A stretch of 64,000 nt of DNA, from assembly GCF_036014175.1 (NCBI RefSeq), contig NZ_CP107917.1, positions 6,448,001 to 6,512,000 of the forward strand. Direction: 5' to 3'. Below are positions 24,600-33,045 of this stretch, piece by piece. The first letter of the stretch is position 1, and the number at the start of each line of letters is the position of its first letter. The notes under the pieces were generated by a model that saw nothing but the letters and a program-made list of their open reading frames with translations, did not search any database and had not been told where the DNA came from. Position numbers and translations under genes: made by a program. The stretch is from Streptomyces sp. NBC_00443. GTDB lineage: Bacteria; Actinomycetota; Actinomycetes; Streptomycetales; Streptomycetaceae.

Positions 24600-25604
24600 T
24601 CAGGGGCGAAGGAGGACCTTGCCCACCTTCGGATCACCGGACCCGACGAGCTCGATCGCCTGCGGGAACTCCTGAAGCGGCAACTCGTGCGTGACCAGCG
24701 GCAGCGGATCGAGCAGCCCCGCCGCGAACACTCGCACCGTGTGCGCCCAGGCATCCGGCGGCGCCCCGAACACGGTGTGCACCTCCAGCTGCCGTACGAC
24801 GAGATCGGTCGGGTCGAGTCCGTGGGCGCCCGGCGCCGGGATCCCCGTGAGGACGAGGCGCCCGCCGCGCCTGAGCAGGGCGGCGGAGGTGCGCGCGGCG
24901 TCGGCGGACCCGGCGGTCTCGATGACGACGTCGAAGTCGTCCGGGAGCAGCTGGTCCTTCGTGCGGAAGTCGGTCGCCCCGTACTGCCGCGACAGTGCCT
25001 CCCGGTCGCTCCGGGTGCCCACCACGAGCAGCTCGGCCGGCGAGCCCGCCTTCAGGAACTGAACGGCGAACATGCCCAGCGTCCCGGTCCCCACGACCGC
25101 CACGCGCTCGCCCGGCAGCGCGTTGGCCTTGATCGCCGCGGCGGCGATACAGGCGGCCGGCTCCAGCAGGGCGGCGGCGGTGAGGTCGCTGTCGTCCGGC
25201 AGGACGTGCAGCAGCCGGGCCGGAAGCGTCAGCGTGGCGGCCATGGCGCCGGGCTGGGTGAACCCGGTCTCCTCGTACCCCGCGCTGCACAGCGTCGTCT
25301 CACCGGCGTGACAGCGGTCGCAGACCTGGCAGTTGCGGAAGCCCTCGCCGACGACCTTGCGGCCGACCAGCGCGTCCGGCACCCCGGCGCCGACCGCCGC
25401 GACGGTCCCGGACCACTCGTGGCCCGGCGTGAGCGGGTAACGGACGTATCCCTCGGGCCGGTTGCCCTGGTACACCTCGCGGTCGCTGCCGCAGATGCCG
25501 ACCGCGTGGACACGGACCAGCGCCTCACCGGCCTCCGGCTCGCGCGGCGTGTGCGCGGTGAGCCGGTGCTCGCCGGGCGCCTCGATGACGACGGCGGTGC
25601 TCAC
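24600..25604 (-). CDS. Zinc-dependent alcohol/sugar dehydrogenase (MDR family)
   Basis: A 334-residue NAD(P)-dependent medium-chain dehydrogenase. The catalytic zinc site is seen as GICGSDREVY and GHEWSGTV (His), and structural-zinc Cys residues are present as NCQVCDRCHAGETTLC. The Rossmann motif is VAVVGTGTLGMFAVQFLKAG near residue 165. The start GTG at 25604 overlaps the TGA of the dehydratase (GTGA), so the two are coupled. Neighbours suggest oxidation of an aldose or a sugar acid; the exact substrate is not known. Confidence 0.9.
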   Translation of the reverse strand: MSTAVVIEAPGEHRLTAHTPREPEAGEALVRVHAVGICGSDREVYQGNRPEGYVRYPLTPGHEWSGTVAAVGAGVPDALVGRKVVGEGFRNCQVCDRCHAGETTLCSAGYEETGFTQPGAMAATLTLPARLLHVLPDDSDLTAAALLEPAACIAAAAIKANALPGERVAVVGTGTLGMFAVQFLKAGSPAELLVVGTRSDREALSRQYGATDFRTKDQLLPDDFDVVIETAGSADAARTSAALLRRGGRLVLTGIPAPGAHGLDPTDLVVRQLEVHTVFGAPPDAWAHTVRVFAAGLLDPLPLVTHELPLQEFPQAIELVGSGDPKVGKVLLRP

Positions 25605-26764
25605 TGGGCGCCCTTGGGCTTGCGCTGCTCCCAGCCCTCGGCCCACAGGTCGAACCGGGCCTGCTGCTGCGGGAACTCGGCGGCGGCGTCGGCGTCGAAC
25701 TCGACACCGAGGCCGGGGGCGTCGGAGAGGTGGAAGCAACCGTCCTCCGGGTTCACCTGCGGGGCGCCCTTCACGACCTTCTTGATCTCCGCGTCGGCGA
25801 AGTCGTTGAAGTGCTCCAGGATCTTGAAGTTCGGGGAGGTGAACCCGACCTGGAGGGAGGCGGCGGTCAGGACGGAGCCGCCGACGTTGTGGGGTGCGAC
25901 GAGTACGTAGTGGGTCTCGGCCGTCGCGGCGAGCTTGCGCGTCTCCCAGATGCCGCCGATGTGGCCGACGTCGGGCTGGATGATGTCGACGGCCTGGCTC
26001 TCGAACAGCTCACGGAACTCGATGCGATCGTGAATCCGCTCGCCCGTCGCGACCGGCATGTCGACCTTCGCGGCGACCTTCTCCAGCGCCTTCAGGTTCT
26101 CCGGCGGGCAGGGCTCCTCCAGCCAGGCCGGCTTGAACGGCGCGAGCTCGCGCGCGAGCCGTACGGCGGTCGCGGGGGAGAAGCGGCCGTGCATCTCCAG
26201 CATCAGCTCGGCCTCGGGGCCGATGGCGTCCCGCACGGCCTCGATCAGGGAGACGGCGTACAGGGTCTGCGCGTGGTCGAGCTCGAAGTGGCCGGTGCCG
26301 AAGGGGTCGATCTTGAGCGCCTTGTACCCGCGCTCCATCACGCCCTGGGCCGCCTTGTGGTACGCCTCCGGCGTCCGCTCGGTGGTGTACCAGCCGTTGG
26401 CGTACGCCTTGACCTTGTCGGTGACCTTGCCGCCGAGCAGCTGCCACACGGGCACGCCGAGGGCCTTGCCCTTGATGTCCCAGCAAGCCATCTCCACCAC
26501 GGCGATCCCGGACATCACGATCTCGCCGGCCCGCCCGTAGTCGCCGTACTTCATGCGCCGGGCCAGGTCCTCGACAGCGAACGGGTCGGAACCCAGAATG
26601 TGGTTGGTCTCGGCCTCCCGCAGGTAGCCGATCAGCGCGTCGGTGTGGCCCAGCATCCGGGTCTCGCCGACTCCGGTGATGCCCTCGTCGGTGTGCACCA
26701 GGACGTATGTCAGGTTGCGCCACGGCGTCCCGACCACGTGTGTGCTGATTCCGGTGATGCGCAC
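25601..26764 (-). CDS. Enolase-superfamily sugar-acid dehydratase (mandelate racemase/muconate lactonizing family)
   Basis: A 387-residue enzyme with the capping domain (VRITGISTHVVGTPWRNLTYVLVHTDEGITGVGE) and the barrel. Active-site frames are KALKIDPFG (Lys), LMLEMHGRFSP and WLEEPCPPEN (metal ligands), GERIHDR (metal ligand Glu) and DVGHIGGI. EMHGRF and GERI point to the galactonate dehydratase/galactarolactone cycloisomerase side of the family, i.e. removal of water from, or isomerisation of, a hexonate or its lactone. GTG 26764 is used because it begins the conserved domain after AAGGGG; the longer frame is not conserved-looking. First gene of the operon, with a palindromic site upstream. 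Confidence 0.88.
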   Translation of the reverse strand: MRITGISTHVVGTPWRNLTYVLVHTDEGITGVGETRMLGHTDALIGYLREAETNHILGSDPFAVEDLARRMKYGDYGRAGEIVMSGIAVVEMACWDIKGKALGVPVWQLLGGKVTDKVKAYANGWYTTERTPEAYHKAAQGVMERGYKALKIDPFGTGHFELDHAQTLYAVSLIEAVRDAIGPEAELMLEMHGRFSPATAVRLARELAPFKPAWLEEPCPPENLKALEKVAAKVDMPVATGERIHDRIEFRELFESQAVDIIQPDVGHIGGIWETRKLAATAETHYVLVAPHNVGGSVLTAASLQVGFTSPNFKILEHFNDFADAEIKKVVKGAPQVNPEDGCFHLSDAPGLGVEFDADAAAEFPQQQARFDLWAEGWEQRKPKGAQ

Positions 26765-26816
26765 GGCAGTTGCCCCTTGCTGCGTCGTCGGCTCATTTGG
26801 CGTCGCACCCCAGCGT

Positions 26817-26845
26817 GTTCGAAATTTCGTCACACGTTCGAAATG
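26817..26845. promoter_or_regulatory. TTCGAAAT-type operator upstream of the dehydratase
   Basis: CGAAATTTCG (26820-26829) is a perfect palindrome, and the octamer GTTCGAAAT occurs twice, at 26817 and 26836, one helical turn multiple apart (19 bases). More TTTCGA/TTTCGG words lie at 26905-26936. The site is 53-81 bases before the dehydratase start. Such sites are common for IclR- or GntR-type control of sugar-acid operons; no regulator gene is adjacent. The full gap 26765-27077 (313 bases) otherwise holds only the leaderless promoter of the next gene. Confidence 0.5.
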
Positions 26846-27062
26846 CTGACGTGACAGTAGGGAGGCGGCGCCGGGAGTGTCAATGGGTCCAACGCATAAC
26901 GGTTTCGACACTGCTTTCGATACGGATTTCGGGCAGCCGGTCGCGGAGCGTGGGGGGCGTGTCTGGCGAGTCCCGGCATATCCGTCAACACGCCATGCCG
27001 GAACGGAAAGTTCCATACACAACTTTCACAGCTGTGACTATCAACGGTGCCTGTGCGGAACC

Positions 27063-27068
27063 TAGTCT
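27063..27068 (+). promoter_or_regulatory. Leaderless -10 box
   Basis: TAGTCT lies 9 bases before the ATG at 27078, and no ribosome binding site is present, so transcription probably begins at or next to the start codon. Confidence 0.45.
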
Positions 27069-27077
27069 TCCCGCGTC

Positions 27078-28100
27078 ATGGACTACTGCCACCCGTGCCG
27101 ACGGCACCTGAATGGCGCCCTCGCCTGCCCGGGGTGCGGCGCCTCGATCGAAGAGCTGCGCGTGTACGCGGGCGCCCCGAACGAGGTGTACCCGCAGATG
27201 GCCGAGCGGGGTGCGGAGGGCCGGCGGGCGTACGAGGGGTACGAGGGCCAGTACGGCAGCGCCACGGGCCCGTACGGGGACGGCTCGGGGCAGTACGGGA
27301 GCGGCGGCGGGCAGTACGGCGGCGGCGAGTACGGCGCGAGTCGCCACGAAGGCCCCTACGGCGAAGCGGGCCAAGCGCAGAACGCAGAGGCTGCGGACAC
27401 CGGCGAGGTGGCCTCGGAGGCGGCGCCGGTCGCACCGGCGGGTGGACGGGCCGCGCGGCGGGCGGCGCAGCGGCGTGGCAGGGGGCGCGGCCGTGACGAG
27501 TACGCCGAGCACGACGACGCGTACGAAGACCCGTACGACGAGGAAGTGGACGGCGACGAGGGCGACGACCTGGACGACGGGTCCGCGTCGGCCGGCGCCA
27601 GCCGTCGCGATCGCAAGGCTGCCGCGCACCGGCGCCGCCGTCGCCGGGTCCTGCTGGTGACCGCGGGCTTCGTGCTGGCCGCCGGGGGGCTGAGCCTCGC
27701 GGAACTCGGCATGGACGCCCCGGGCACGAGCCCCAAGCCCGCGGCTGCCGGGGACGAGTCGGCGGAGGGCGCGGCATCGGAGGAGGTGACCGCGTCACCG
27801 GAGGCGACGGACGGGACGCCGCGGACGGACGGGGACTCGCCGTCGGCGGATCCCTCGGCGTCTCCCTCGGCCTCCAAGTCGCCCAAGGACGAGGACAAGA
27901 AGAAGGACGAGGACAAGACCCCCGACAAGGACGGCCAGTCGGCTACGACGGGCAGCGGCGGCTCGGGCAACACCTCGGCCCCCACCACCCCGTCCGAGCC
28001 GGACCCCACGACCCCGACCGAGGAACCGACCGCGTCGGACCCGACCCCGGACCCGACACCCACGGAGACGTGCAATCGGTTCCTGTGGTGGTGCACGTGA
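27078..28100 (+). CDS. Single-pass membrane protein with N-terminal zinc-ribbon-like motif
   Basis: A 340-residue protein. It begins MDYCHPCRRHLNGALACPGCGAS, a compact Cys-X2-Cys...Cys-X2-Cys motif likely to bind zinc. A Gly/Tyr/Gln-rich segment (YEGQYGSATGPYGDGSGQYGSGGGQYGGG, about 52-90) and an acidic stretch follow. Then come RRRRRR and one membrane helix (VLLVTAGFVLAAGGLSLAELG, about 192-212). The outer half is Ser/Thr/Pro/Asp-rich, and the protein ends NRFLWWCT. The basic run before the helix places the N-terminus inside. I recognise the architecture as a recurrent Streptomyces membrane protein type but know no function. Confidence 0.75.
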   Translation: MDYCHPCRRHLNGALACPGCGASIEELRVYAGAPNEVYPQMAERGAEGRRAYEGYEGQYGSATGPYGDGSGQYGSGGGQYGGGEYGASRHEGPYGEAGQAQNAEAADTGEVASEAAPVAPAGGRAARRAAQRRGRGRGRDEYAEHDDAYEDPYDEEVDGDEGDDLDDGSASAGASRRDRKAAAHRRRRRRVLLVTAGFVLAAGGLSLAELGMDAPGTSPKPAAAGDESAEGAASEEVTASPEATDGTPRTDGDSPSADPSASPSASKSPKDEDKKKDEDKTPDKDGQSATTGSGGSGNTSAPTTPSEPDPTTPTEEPTASDPTPDPTPTETCNRFLWWCT

Positions 28101-28126
28101 ACCGGCCGCAGGTCGGCGAGAACCAT

Positions 28127-29566
28127 TCACGTTCGCGAATGTGAGTGCCCGTGGCCGACTGAGTCGCGAGTGCGGGGCAACGCCAGCCGGCCCAGCCTCC
28201 GCCAGTCCATCCGCGGCCTCGCCCCGGGCACTCCCGGACGGTCGCGCGGCACGCGGACCCGCAGGGCGCCGGGCGTGATGCGGCAGATGACGGGCGTGGG
28301 CAGCAGGAGGGCCTCCCCGTCCACACCGACCGGGATGTCGGGGGCGTCGGCCTCGACCACCACCTCGTGCACGGCCAGCACCGTGAGCCCGCGCGCCTGA
28401 TGGCCGCGCACCAGCCCGGCCGCCTGTGCGGCGTTGTCGACCTTGACGCCGAGGACGCCGAGGGCGCCGGAGTCCAGCCGGGCGCGGCGGCCGAGGCCGG
28501 CGGGATCGCCCAACTCGTAGGGGTTGTTGCTGATCAGGACCCCTTGGGGAGCGTCGAGGACCACGTCCCGCGCGCGGACGGTCAGACGGGGTCCGACCTG
28601 ATGGGTCAGCAGGTCCGGGAGCTCCCGGAGGATGGTCGGCACCTTGTCGTCGCGGTAGGCGGGGCTCTGCACGACCGCCGCGTACACGCCGAAGGACGCG
28701 TTGTTGACGAAGACGCGCTCGCCGATGAGACCGAGGTCGATACGCACTTCGACGCCGTCGGTGAGGGCGTCGAGGCAGGCGGACGGGTCGGTCCGGTCGA
28801 GGCCGAGGTCCATGGCGAAGTGGTTGCGGGTGCCCGCGCAGATGACGACGAACGGCAGATCGTGCCGGGCCGCAACCCCCGCCACCAGCGCCTGGGTGCC
28901 GTCCCCGCCGGCGACCCCCAGCAGGTCCGCGCCCCTGGCCACGGCCCGCTCGGCGAGCTCCGCGACGTCCTGCGGGTGAGCCGGGTCGAGTACGGCGACC
29001 TCGGCGCCCAGGGCCCGGGCCCTGGCCACGAGGTCGTATCTGCCGACCTTTCCGCCGCCGGAACGCGGGTTCATGATGAGGAACGGGGCTCGGGCCGGTG
29101 GGGCCGGGTGTTCCCGGGGGCCGGGCCGGCCGGCGTCCGCGGCGAGGGCCGCCTGCCCGATCAGGAGCGCCGCGATCCACAGCGCCACGGCGGACAGTGC
29201 GGCCCAGAGCAGGCCCACCGCGGCGTAGTTCAGCAGCACGGCGATCGGCAGCAGGGCGGCGAGTGCGGCGGCCAGCAGCCGGACCGGGCCGCGCCGGGAG
29301 AGCGCCCACCACAGGGCTGCGGCCGTCGCGGCGAGGCCGGCCAGGCCCACTGCCAGCACCGCGAGGCTCCTGATACCGGCGGCCGCCACAAGCACGGCGA
29401 TCGCGGCGGCCGCGACGAGCAGGGCCAGGCGTGCCGCCCACCGATGAGCCGCCGCACGGGGACGATCGGCCGTGCCGGACGTCCCAGCCGGCTTTCGCGT
29501 ACCGCCCACAGCGGCATCCCACCTCGCGCGCCCGGCCCCCGCATCACCTGCTCCGGGTGATCCCAC
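28127..29566 (-). CDS. Diacylglycerol/sphingosine kinase-like lipid kinase with membrane domain
   Basis: A 479-residue protein. The N-terminal 130 residues hold about four hydrophobic segments (LALLVAAAAIAVLVAAAG, LAVLAVGLAGLAATAAALWW and others). From about 155 a DAGK catalytic domain follows: FLIMNPRSGGGKVGRYDL, the nucleotide loop LGVAGGDGTQALVAG, and VNNASFGVYAAVV. It would phosphorylate a membrane lipid at the inner face. The GTG start at 29566 begins the longest frame; there is no convincing ribosome binding site, so the first 35 residues are uncertain. It is divergent from the DUF2252 gene. Confidence 0.83.
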   Translation of the reverse strand: MGSPGAGDAGAGRARWDAAVGGTRKPAGTSGTADRPRAAAHRWAARLALLVAAAAIAVLVAAAGIRSLAVLAVGLAGLAATAAALWWALSRRGPVRLLAAALAALLPIAVLLNYAAVGLLWAALSAVALWIAALLIGQAALAADAGRPGPREHPAPPARAPFLIMNPRSGGGKVGRYDLVARARALGAEVAVLDPAHPQDVAELAERAVARGADLLGVAGGDGTQALVAGVAARHDLPFVVICAGTRNHFAMDLGLDRTDPSACLDALTDGVEVRIDLGLIGERVFVNNASFGVYAAVVQSPAYRDDKVPTILRELPDLLTHQVGPRLTVRARDVVLDAPQGVLISNNPYELGDPAGLGRRARLDSGALGVLGVKVDNAAQAAGLVRGHQARGLTVLAVHEVVVEADAPDIPVGVDGEALLLPTPVICRITPGALRVRVPRDRPGVPGARPRMDWRRLGRLALPRTRDSVGHGHSHSRT

Positions 29567-29598
29567 CGGAGCGCGGGGCTGTGAGCATGCGGGTCAGG

Positions 29599-29659
29599 GG
29601 GCCGGTCGACCACGCGGGCAGGGAGGGCCGGTCGACCCTGCGGGCAAGGAGGTCCGACC
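29599..29659 (+). repeat. 26-bp tandem repeat ending in the ribosome binding site
   Basis: Two units of 26 bases (29599-29624 and 29625-29650), each GGGCCGGTCGACC...GCGGGCA.GGA, are followed by a partial third unit that merges with the DUF2252 start. Each unit ends with a purine-rich block like a Shine-Dalgarno; the last (AAGGAGG, 29646-29652) is the functional one. Confidence 0.6.
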
Positions 29660-31096
29660 ATGGCCATCACGCACCGCGGTCCGCTGACGGTGATGCACGA
29701 CCGTCCGCTCACCCCGGCCGAGCGCTCGGCACTCGGCAAGGAGGCGCGTTCCCAGGTGCCGCGCTCCGAGCATGCCGTCTTCGCGCCTGACGGGCAGCGG
29801 CCCGATCCGATCGACATCATCGAGCGCCAGTCCGCCGACCGGGTTCCCGAGCTGGTGCCCGTCCGGTACGGGCGGATGCTCGAATCGCCTTTCCGCTTCT
29901 ACCGTGGGGCCGCCGCGATCATGGCGTCCGATCTCGGCGCCGGTGCGCACACCGGGCTGTACGCCCAGCTGTGCGGCGACGCGCATCTGCTGAACTTCCG
30001 GCTCCTCGGCTCCGCGGAACGCCACCTCGTCTTCGACATCAACGACTTCGACGAGACCCTGCCGGGCCCGTTCGAGTGGGACGTCAAGCGGCTGGCCGCG
30101 AGTCTGGTGATCGCCGGGCGGGCCAACGGGTTCCCGGCGAAGGAGTGCGACGCCGTCGTCCGGGCCGGCGTGGCGTCGTACCGGGAACGCATGCGGGACT
30201 TCGCCGGGCTGCGCACCCTCGACGTCTGGTACGCGCGGGACGACTTCGACCAGATCGAGCAGCTGCTGCCCGAGCGGCCGGGCAAGCAGGCCAAGCAGCG
30301 GGCCGTGCGGGCGGCGGAGAAGGCCCGTGCCCGGACGAGTCTGCAGGCGGCCGCGAAACTGACCCGGGTGGTGGACGGCGTACCCCGGATCGTCTCGGAT
30401 CCCCCTTTGATCACGCCGCTCTCGGAGCTGCTGCCGGGAGCGGAGGGCGAGGACGTGGCGCAGACCCTGCGGGGGCTGGTCAACGACTACCAGACCAGCC
30501 TGTCGTCGGAGCGGCGGCATCTGCTGGGCCGGTTCCGCGTGGTGGACGTGGCGCGCAAGGTCGTCGGGGTCGGCAGCGTCGGCACCCGCTGCTGGATCAT
30601 CCTGCTGCTCGGCCGCGACGACGAGGACCCGCTCCTGCTCCAGGCCAAGGAAGCCGGCGACTCGGTCCTCGCCCCCCACTGCGGCGCGAGCACGTACGAG
30701 AACCAGGGCGAGCGGGTGGTCGCCGGGCAGCGGCTCATGCAGGCCGCCGGCGACATCTTCCTCGGCTGGGAGCACGTCACGGGCATCGACGGCCGCCAAC
30801 GCGACTTCTACATACGGCAGTTGCTCGACTGGAAGGGTATCGCCCGCCCCGAGACGATGGACGCCCGGACCCTGGGCCTCTTCGCCCGGCTGTGCGGCGC
30901 CTCCCTCGCCCGCGCCCACGCCCGCTCGGGCGACCCGATCGCCATCGCCGCCTACCTCGGCCGCGGCGACACCTTCGATCGCGCCCTGGCCCACTTCGCC
31001 CACTCCTACGCCGACCAGAACGAACGCGACCACCAGGCCCTGACCGACGCGGTCACCACAGGCCGCGTCACGGCACGGAGCGACCTGGCGGCGTGA
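29660..31096 (+). CDS. DUF2252 protein (kinase-like fold family)
   Basis: A 478-residue cytoplasmic protein of the DUF2252 family. Conserved phrases are SPFRFYRGAAAIMASDL (about 76), LCGDAHLLNF (about 108), FDINDFDETLPGPFEWDVKRLAAS (about 127-150) and a C-terminal AHFAHSYADQNERDH. The GDAHLLNF...FDINDFDE pair resembles the HGD...DFD catalytic motifs of aminoglycoside-kinase-like folds, so ATP-dependent phosphotransfer is plausible but unproven. The ATG follows AAGGAGG at 7 bases. Confidence 0.88.
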   Translation: MAITHRGPLTVMHDRPLTPAERSALGKEARSQVPRSEHAVFAPDGQRPDPIDIIERQSADRVPELVPVRYGRMLESPFRFYRGAAAIMASDLGAGAHTGLYAQLCGDAHLLNFRLLGSAERHLVFDINDFDETLPGPFEWDVKRLAASLVIAGRANGFPAKECDAVVRAGVASYRERMRDFAGLRTLDVWYARDDFDQIEQLLPERPGKQAKQRAVRAAEKARARTSLQAAAKLTRVVDGVPRIVSDPPLITPLSELLPGAEGEDVAQTLRGLVNDYQTSLSSERRHLLGRFRVVDVARKVVGVGSVGTRCWIILLLGRDDEDPLLLQAKEAGDSVLAPHCGASTYENQGERVVAGQRLMQAAGDIFLGWEHVTGIDGRQRDFYIRQLLDWKGIARPETMDARTLGLFARLCGASLARAHARSGDPIAIAAYLGRGDTFDRALAHFAHSYADQNERDHQALTDAVTTGRVTARSDLAA

Positions 31097-31201
31097 CCGT
31101 GATCCTCACCCTCCCTGGGTGACGACGGGCATGCCCCCAAGGGATCAGGCTCGGTGATGTACGGCTGCGTGCAGCAGCCCGGTGAGGAAAGGAGGCCGGA
31201 C

Positions 31202-31618
31202 ATGGCCACCACCGCTACCCGCCACGGTGCGGGGAAGCAGACAGCCGCCACCGGCCTGACACTGTTCGCCGGAGTGATGCTCTTCATCTCCGGGCTCCTC
31301 GACGTCTTCCGCGGGATCATGGCGATCGCCGACGACGACGTGTACGTCTCCACCCCCAACTACGTCTTCAAGTTCGACCTGACGAGCTGGGGCTGGATCC
31401 ACCTGGTGTTCGGGGCGCTCGCCGTGGTCGTGAGCATCGGCCTCTTCGGAGCGAAGACCTGGGCGAGGGTCTTCGGCGTCGCCATCGCGGGACTGCTGCT
31501 GATCGCCAACTTCCTGTCCATCCCGTACTACCCGGTGTGGTCGCTCACGCTGATCGCGCTGTACGCGTTCATCATCTGGGCTCTGTGCGTGGTGAAGCGG
31601 GACCAATTCGCCGATTAG
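31202..31618 (+). CDS. Four-helix membrane protein, DUF7144-like
   Basis: A 138-residue inner-membrane protein with four predicted helices (GLTLFAGVMLFISGLLDVFRGIMAI, WIHLVFGALAVVVSIGLF, ARVFGVAIAGLLLIANFLSI, WSLTLIALYAFIIWALC). The pattern of SGLLDVFRGI near the first helix and a Trp-rich end is typical of a small actinobacterial membrane family of unknown role. The ATG at 31202 after AAAGGAGG is much better supported than the upstream in-frame start. Confidence 0.82.
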   Translation: MATTATRHGAGKQTAATGLTLFAGVMLFISGLLDVFRGIMAIADDDVYVSTPNYVFKFDLTSWGWIHLVFGALAVVVSIGLFGAKTWARVFGVAIAGLLLIANFLSIPYYPVWSLTLIALYAFIIWALCVVKRDQFAD

Positions 31619-31719
31619 GTTCTTCCCGGCGCCCGTATGGGCCAGTTCGGCATGCCGTTTGCGTGGTGCGCGGACGCAATTGAAGGGAGGGCGGGGATCC
31701 CGGAAGACCTGGAGCCCGC

Positions 31720-32973
31720 ATGAGCACCGCGCACAAGCCCTCCGCGCCCGGGCGCATCGCCCGAGCCACGGCATCCGCGGTGCTGATCGTGGTCACCTGC
31801 GTCCTTGTACCCGTCGCACTGATCACCGTGTGGGTCCACGACATCGCACTCGACACCGACCGGTATGTGAAGACCGTCGCCCCGCTGGCCGGTAAGCCGG
31901 CCATCCAGGACGCCGCCATCGACCGGATCTCCGAGGCGGTGGACGTCCGCATCGACGGGGACCAGGCCGCCGCGCAGCTCGCCGACTGGCTGCGGTCCCA
32001 GGGCCTGCCGCCCCAGGCCGCCACCGCCATCCAGGGGCTCGGGCCGCAGATCGACTCGGCCGTGGACGGCGCGGTGAAGAAGGTCGTCACGCGGATCGTG
32101 CGCAGTGGCGCCTTCGACACCGTGTGGCGCAACGCCAACAATCAGGCCCACAGCGCCGTCGTACACGCCCTCACCGGAGAGGGCCGGGGCGCCGTCGGGG
32201 TCGCGGGCGGCACCGTCACCCTCGACGTCGGCACGCTCGTCGAGCAGGTGAAGACGGAACTCGTCAACGCCGGTCTGTCGCCCGCGAAGGCGATCCCCCA
32301 GGTCGACAAGCAGCTGGTGCTGTTCCAGTCCGAGGAACTGGAGAAGGTCCGCGACGGCGCGCATCTGCTGGACGTCGTCGGCTACTGGCTGCCCGTCCTC
32401 ACCGTCGTCATCGGCGCTGTCGGGGTGCTGGTGGCCCGCCGGCGGCGGCGGGCGCTCGCCTGGACCGCGCTGGGCGCCGCCTTCGCCTGCCTGGTGGTGG
32501 TCATCGCCCTGGTCGTCGTACGCCGCTACTACCTGGACCACCTCCCGGCCGCCGTGCAGTCGGACGCAGCCGCCGCGGCCGTCTTCGACACGCTGCTGCG
32601 CTTCCTGAAGGCCGCCCTGCGCACCACGATCGTGCTCGGCATCGTGGTCGCGCTCGGCGCCTATCTGATTGGCCCCGGCCGCCTGCCGGTCGCGATCCGC
32701 CGCGGCTGCGACCGCACCGCGGACTCGCTCGCCACCTGGGCCTACGGGCACGAGATCCGGGCCGGACGGGTCGGCACATGGGCACAGGCCCACCGCCGGT
32801 CGATCGCCCTGTCCGCGCTGGCGGTCCTGGCCTTCATCTTCGCCGTGTGGAACCGCCCCACCCCGCTCACGATCCTGGCCTTCGCTCTCGTCCTGCTCGG
32901 CACACTGACGGTCCTCGCGCTGCTCGCGGCCGGCGGCCGGGCTGAGGCCGCGCCGCCCACCCGTGAGGGGTGA
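31720..32973 (+). CDS. Polytopic membrane protein of unknown function
   Basis: A 417-residue protein with one N-terminal helix (SAVLIVVTCVLVPVALITVWVH, about 19-40) and an external domain of about 175 residues beginning IALDTDRYVKTVAPLAGKPAIQDAAIDRISEAV. Four or five further helices follow from about 222. The external part resembles a common Streptomyces membrane family in which DTDRYV...PLA.NP..Q is conserved. ATG 31720; a ribosome binding site is weak. It stands alone between a small membrane protein and the broken GH15 gene. Confidence 0.78.
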   Translation: MSTAHKPSAPGRIARATASAVLIVVTCVLVPVALITVWVHDIALDTDRYVKTVAPLAGKPAIQDAAIDRISEAVDVRIDGDQAAAQLADWLRSQGLPPQAATAIQGLGPQIDSAVDGAVKKVVTRIVRSGAFDTVWRNANNQAHSAVVHALTGEGRGAVGVAGGTVTLDVGTLVEQVKTELVNAGLSPAKAIPQVDKQLVLFQSEELEKVRDGAHLLDVVGYWLPVLTVVIGAVGVLVARRRRRALAWTALGAAFACLVVVIALVVVRRYYLDHLPAAVQSDAAAAAVFDTLLRFLKAALRTTIVLGIVVALGAYLIGPGRLPVAIRRGCDRTADSLATWAYGHEIRAGRVGTWAQAHRRSIALSALAVLAFIFAVWNRPTPLTILAFALVLLGTLTVLALLAAGGRAEAAPPTREG

Positions 32974-33045
32974 TGCCGGACGGACCGGCCCGGCGCACGG
33001 TGAAGGCCACGGGACCACCGGGGCGGTCAGGTGACTGCCTGACTG

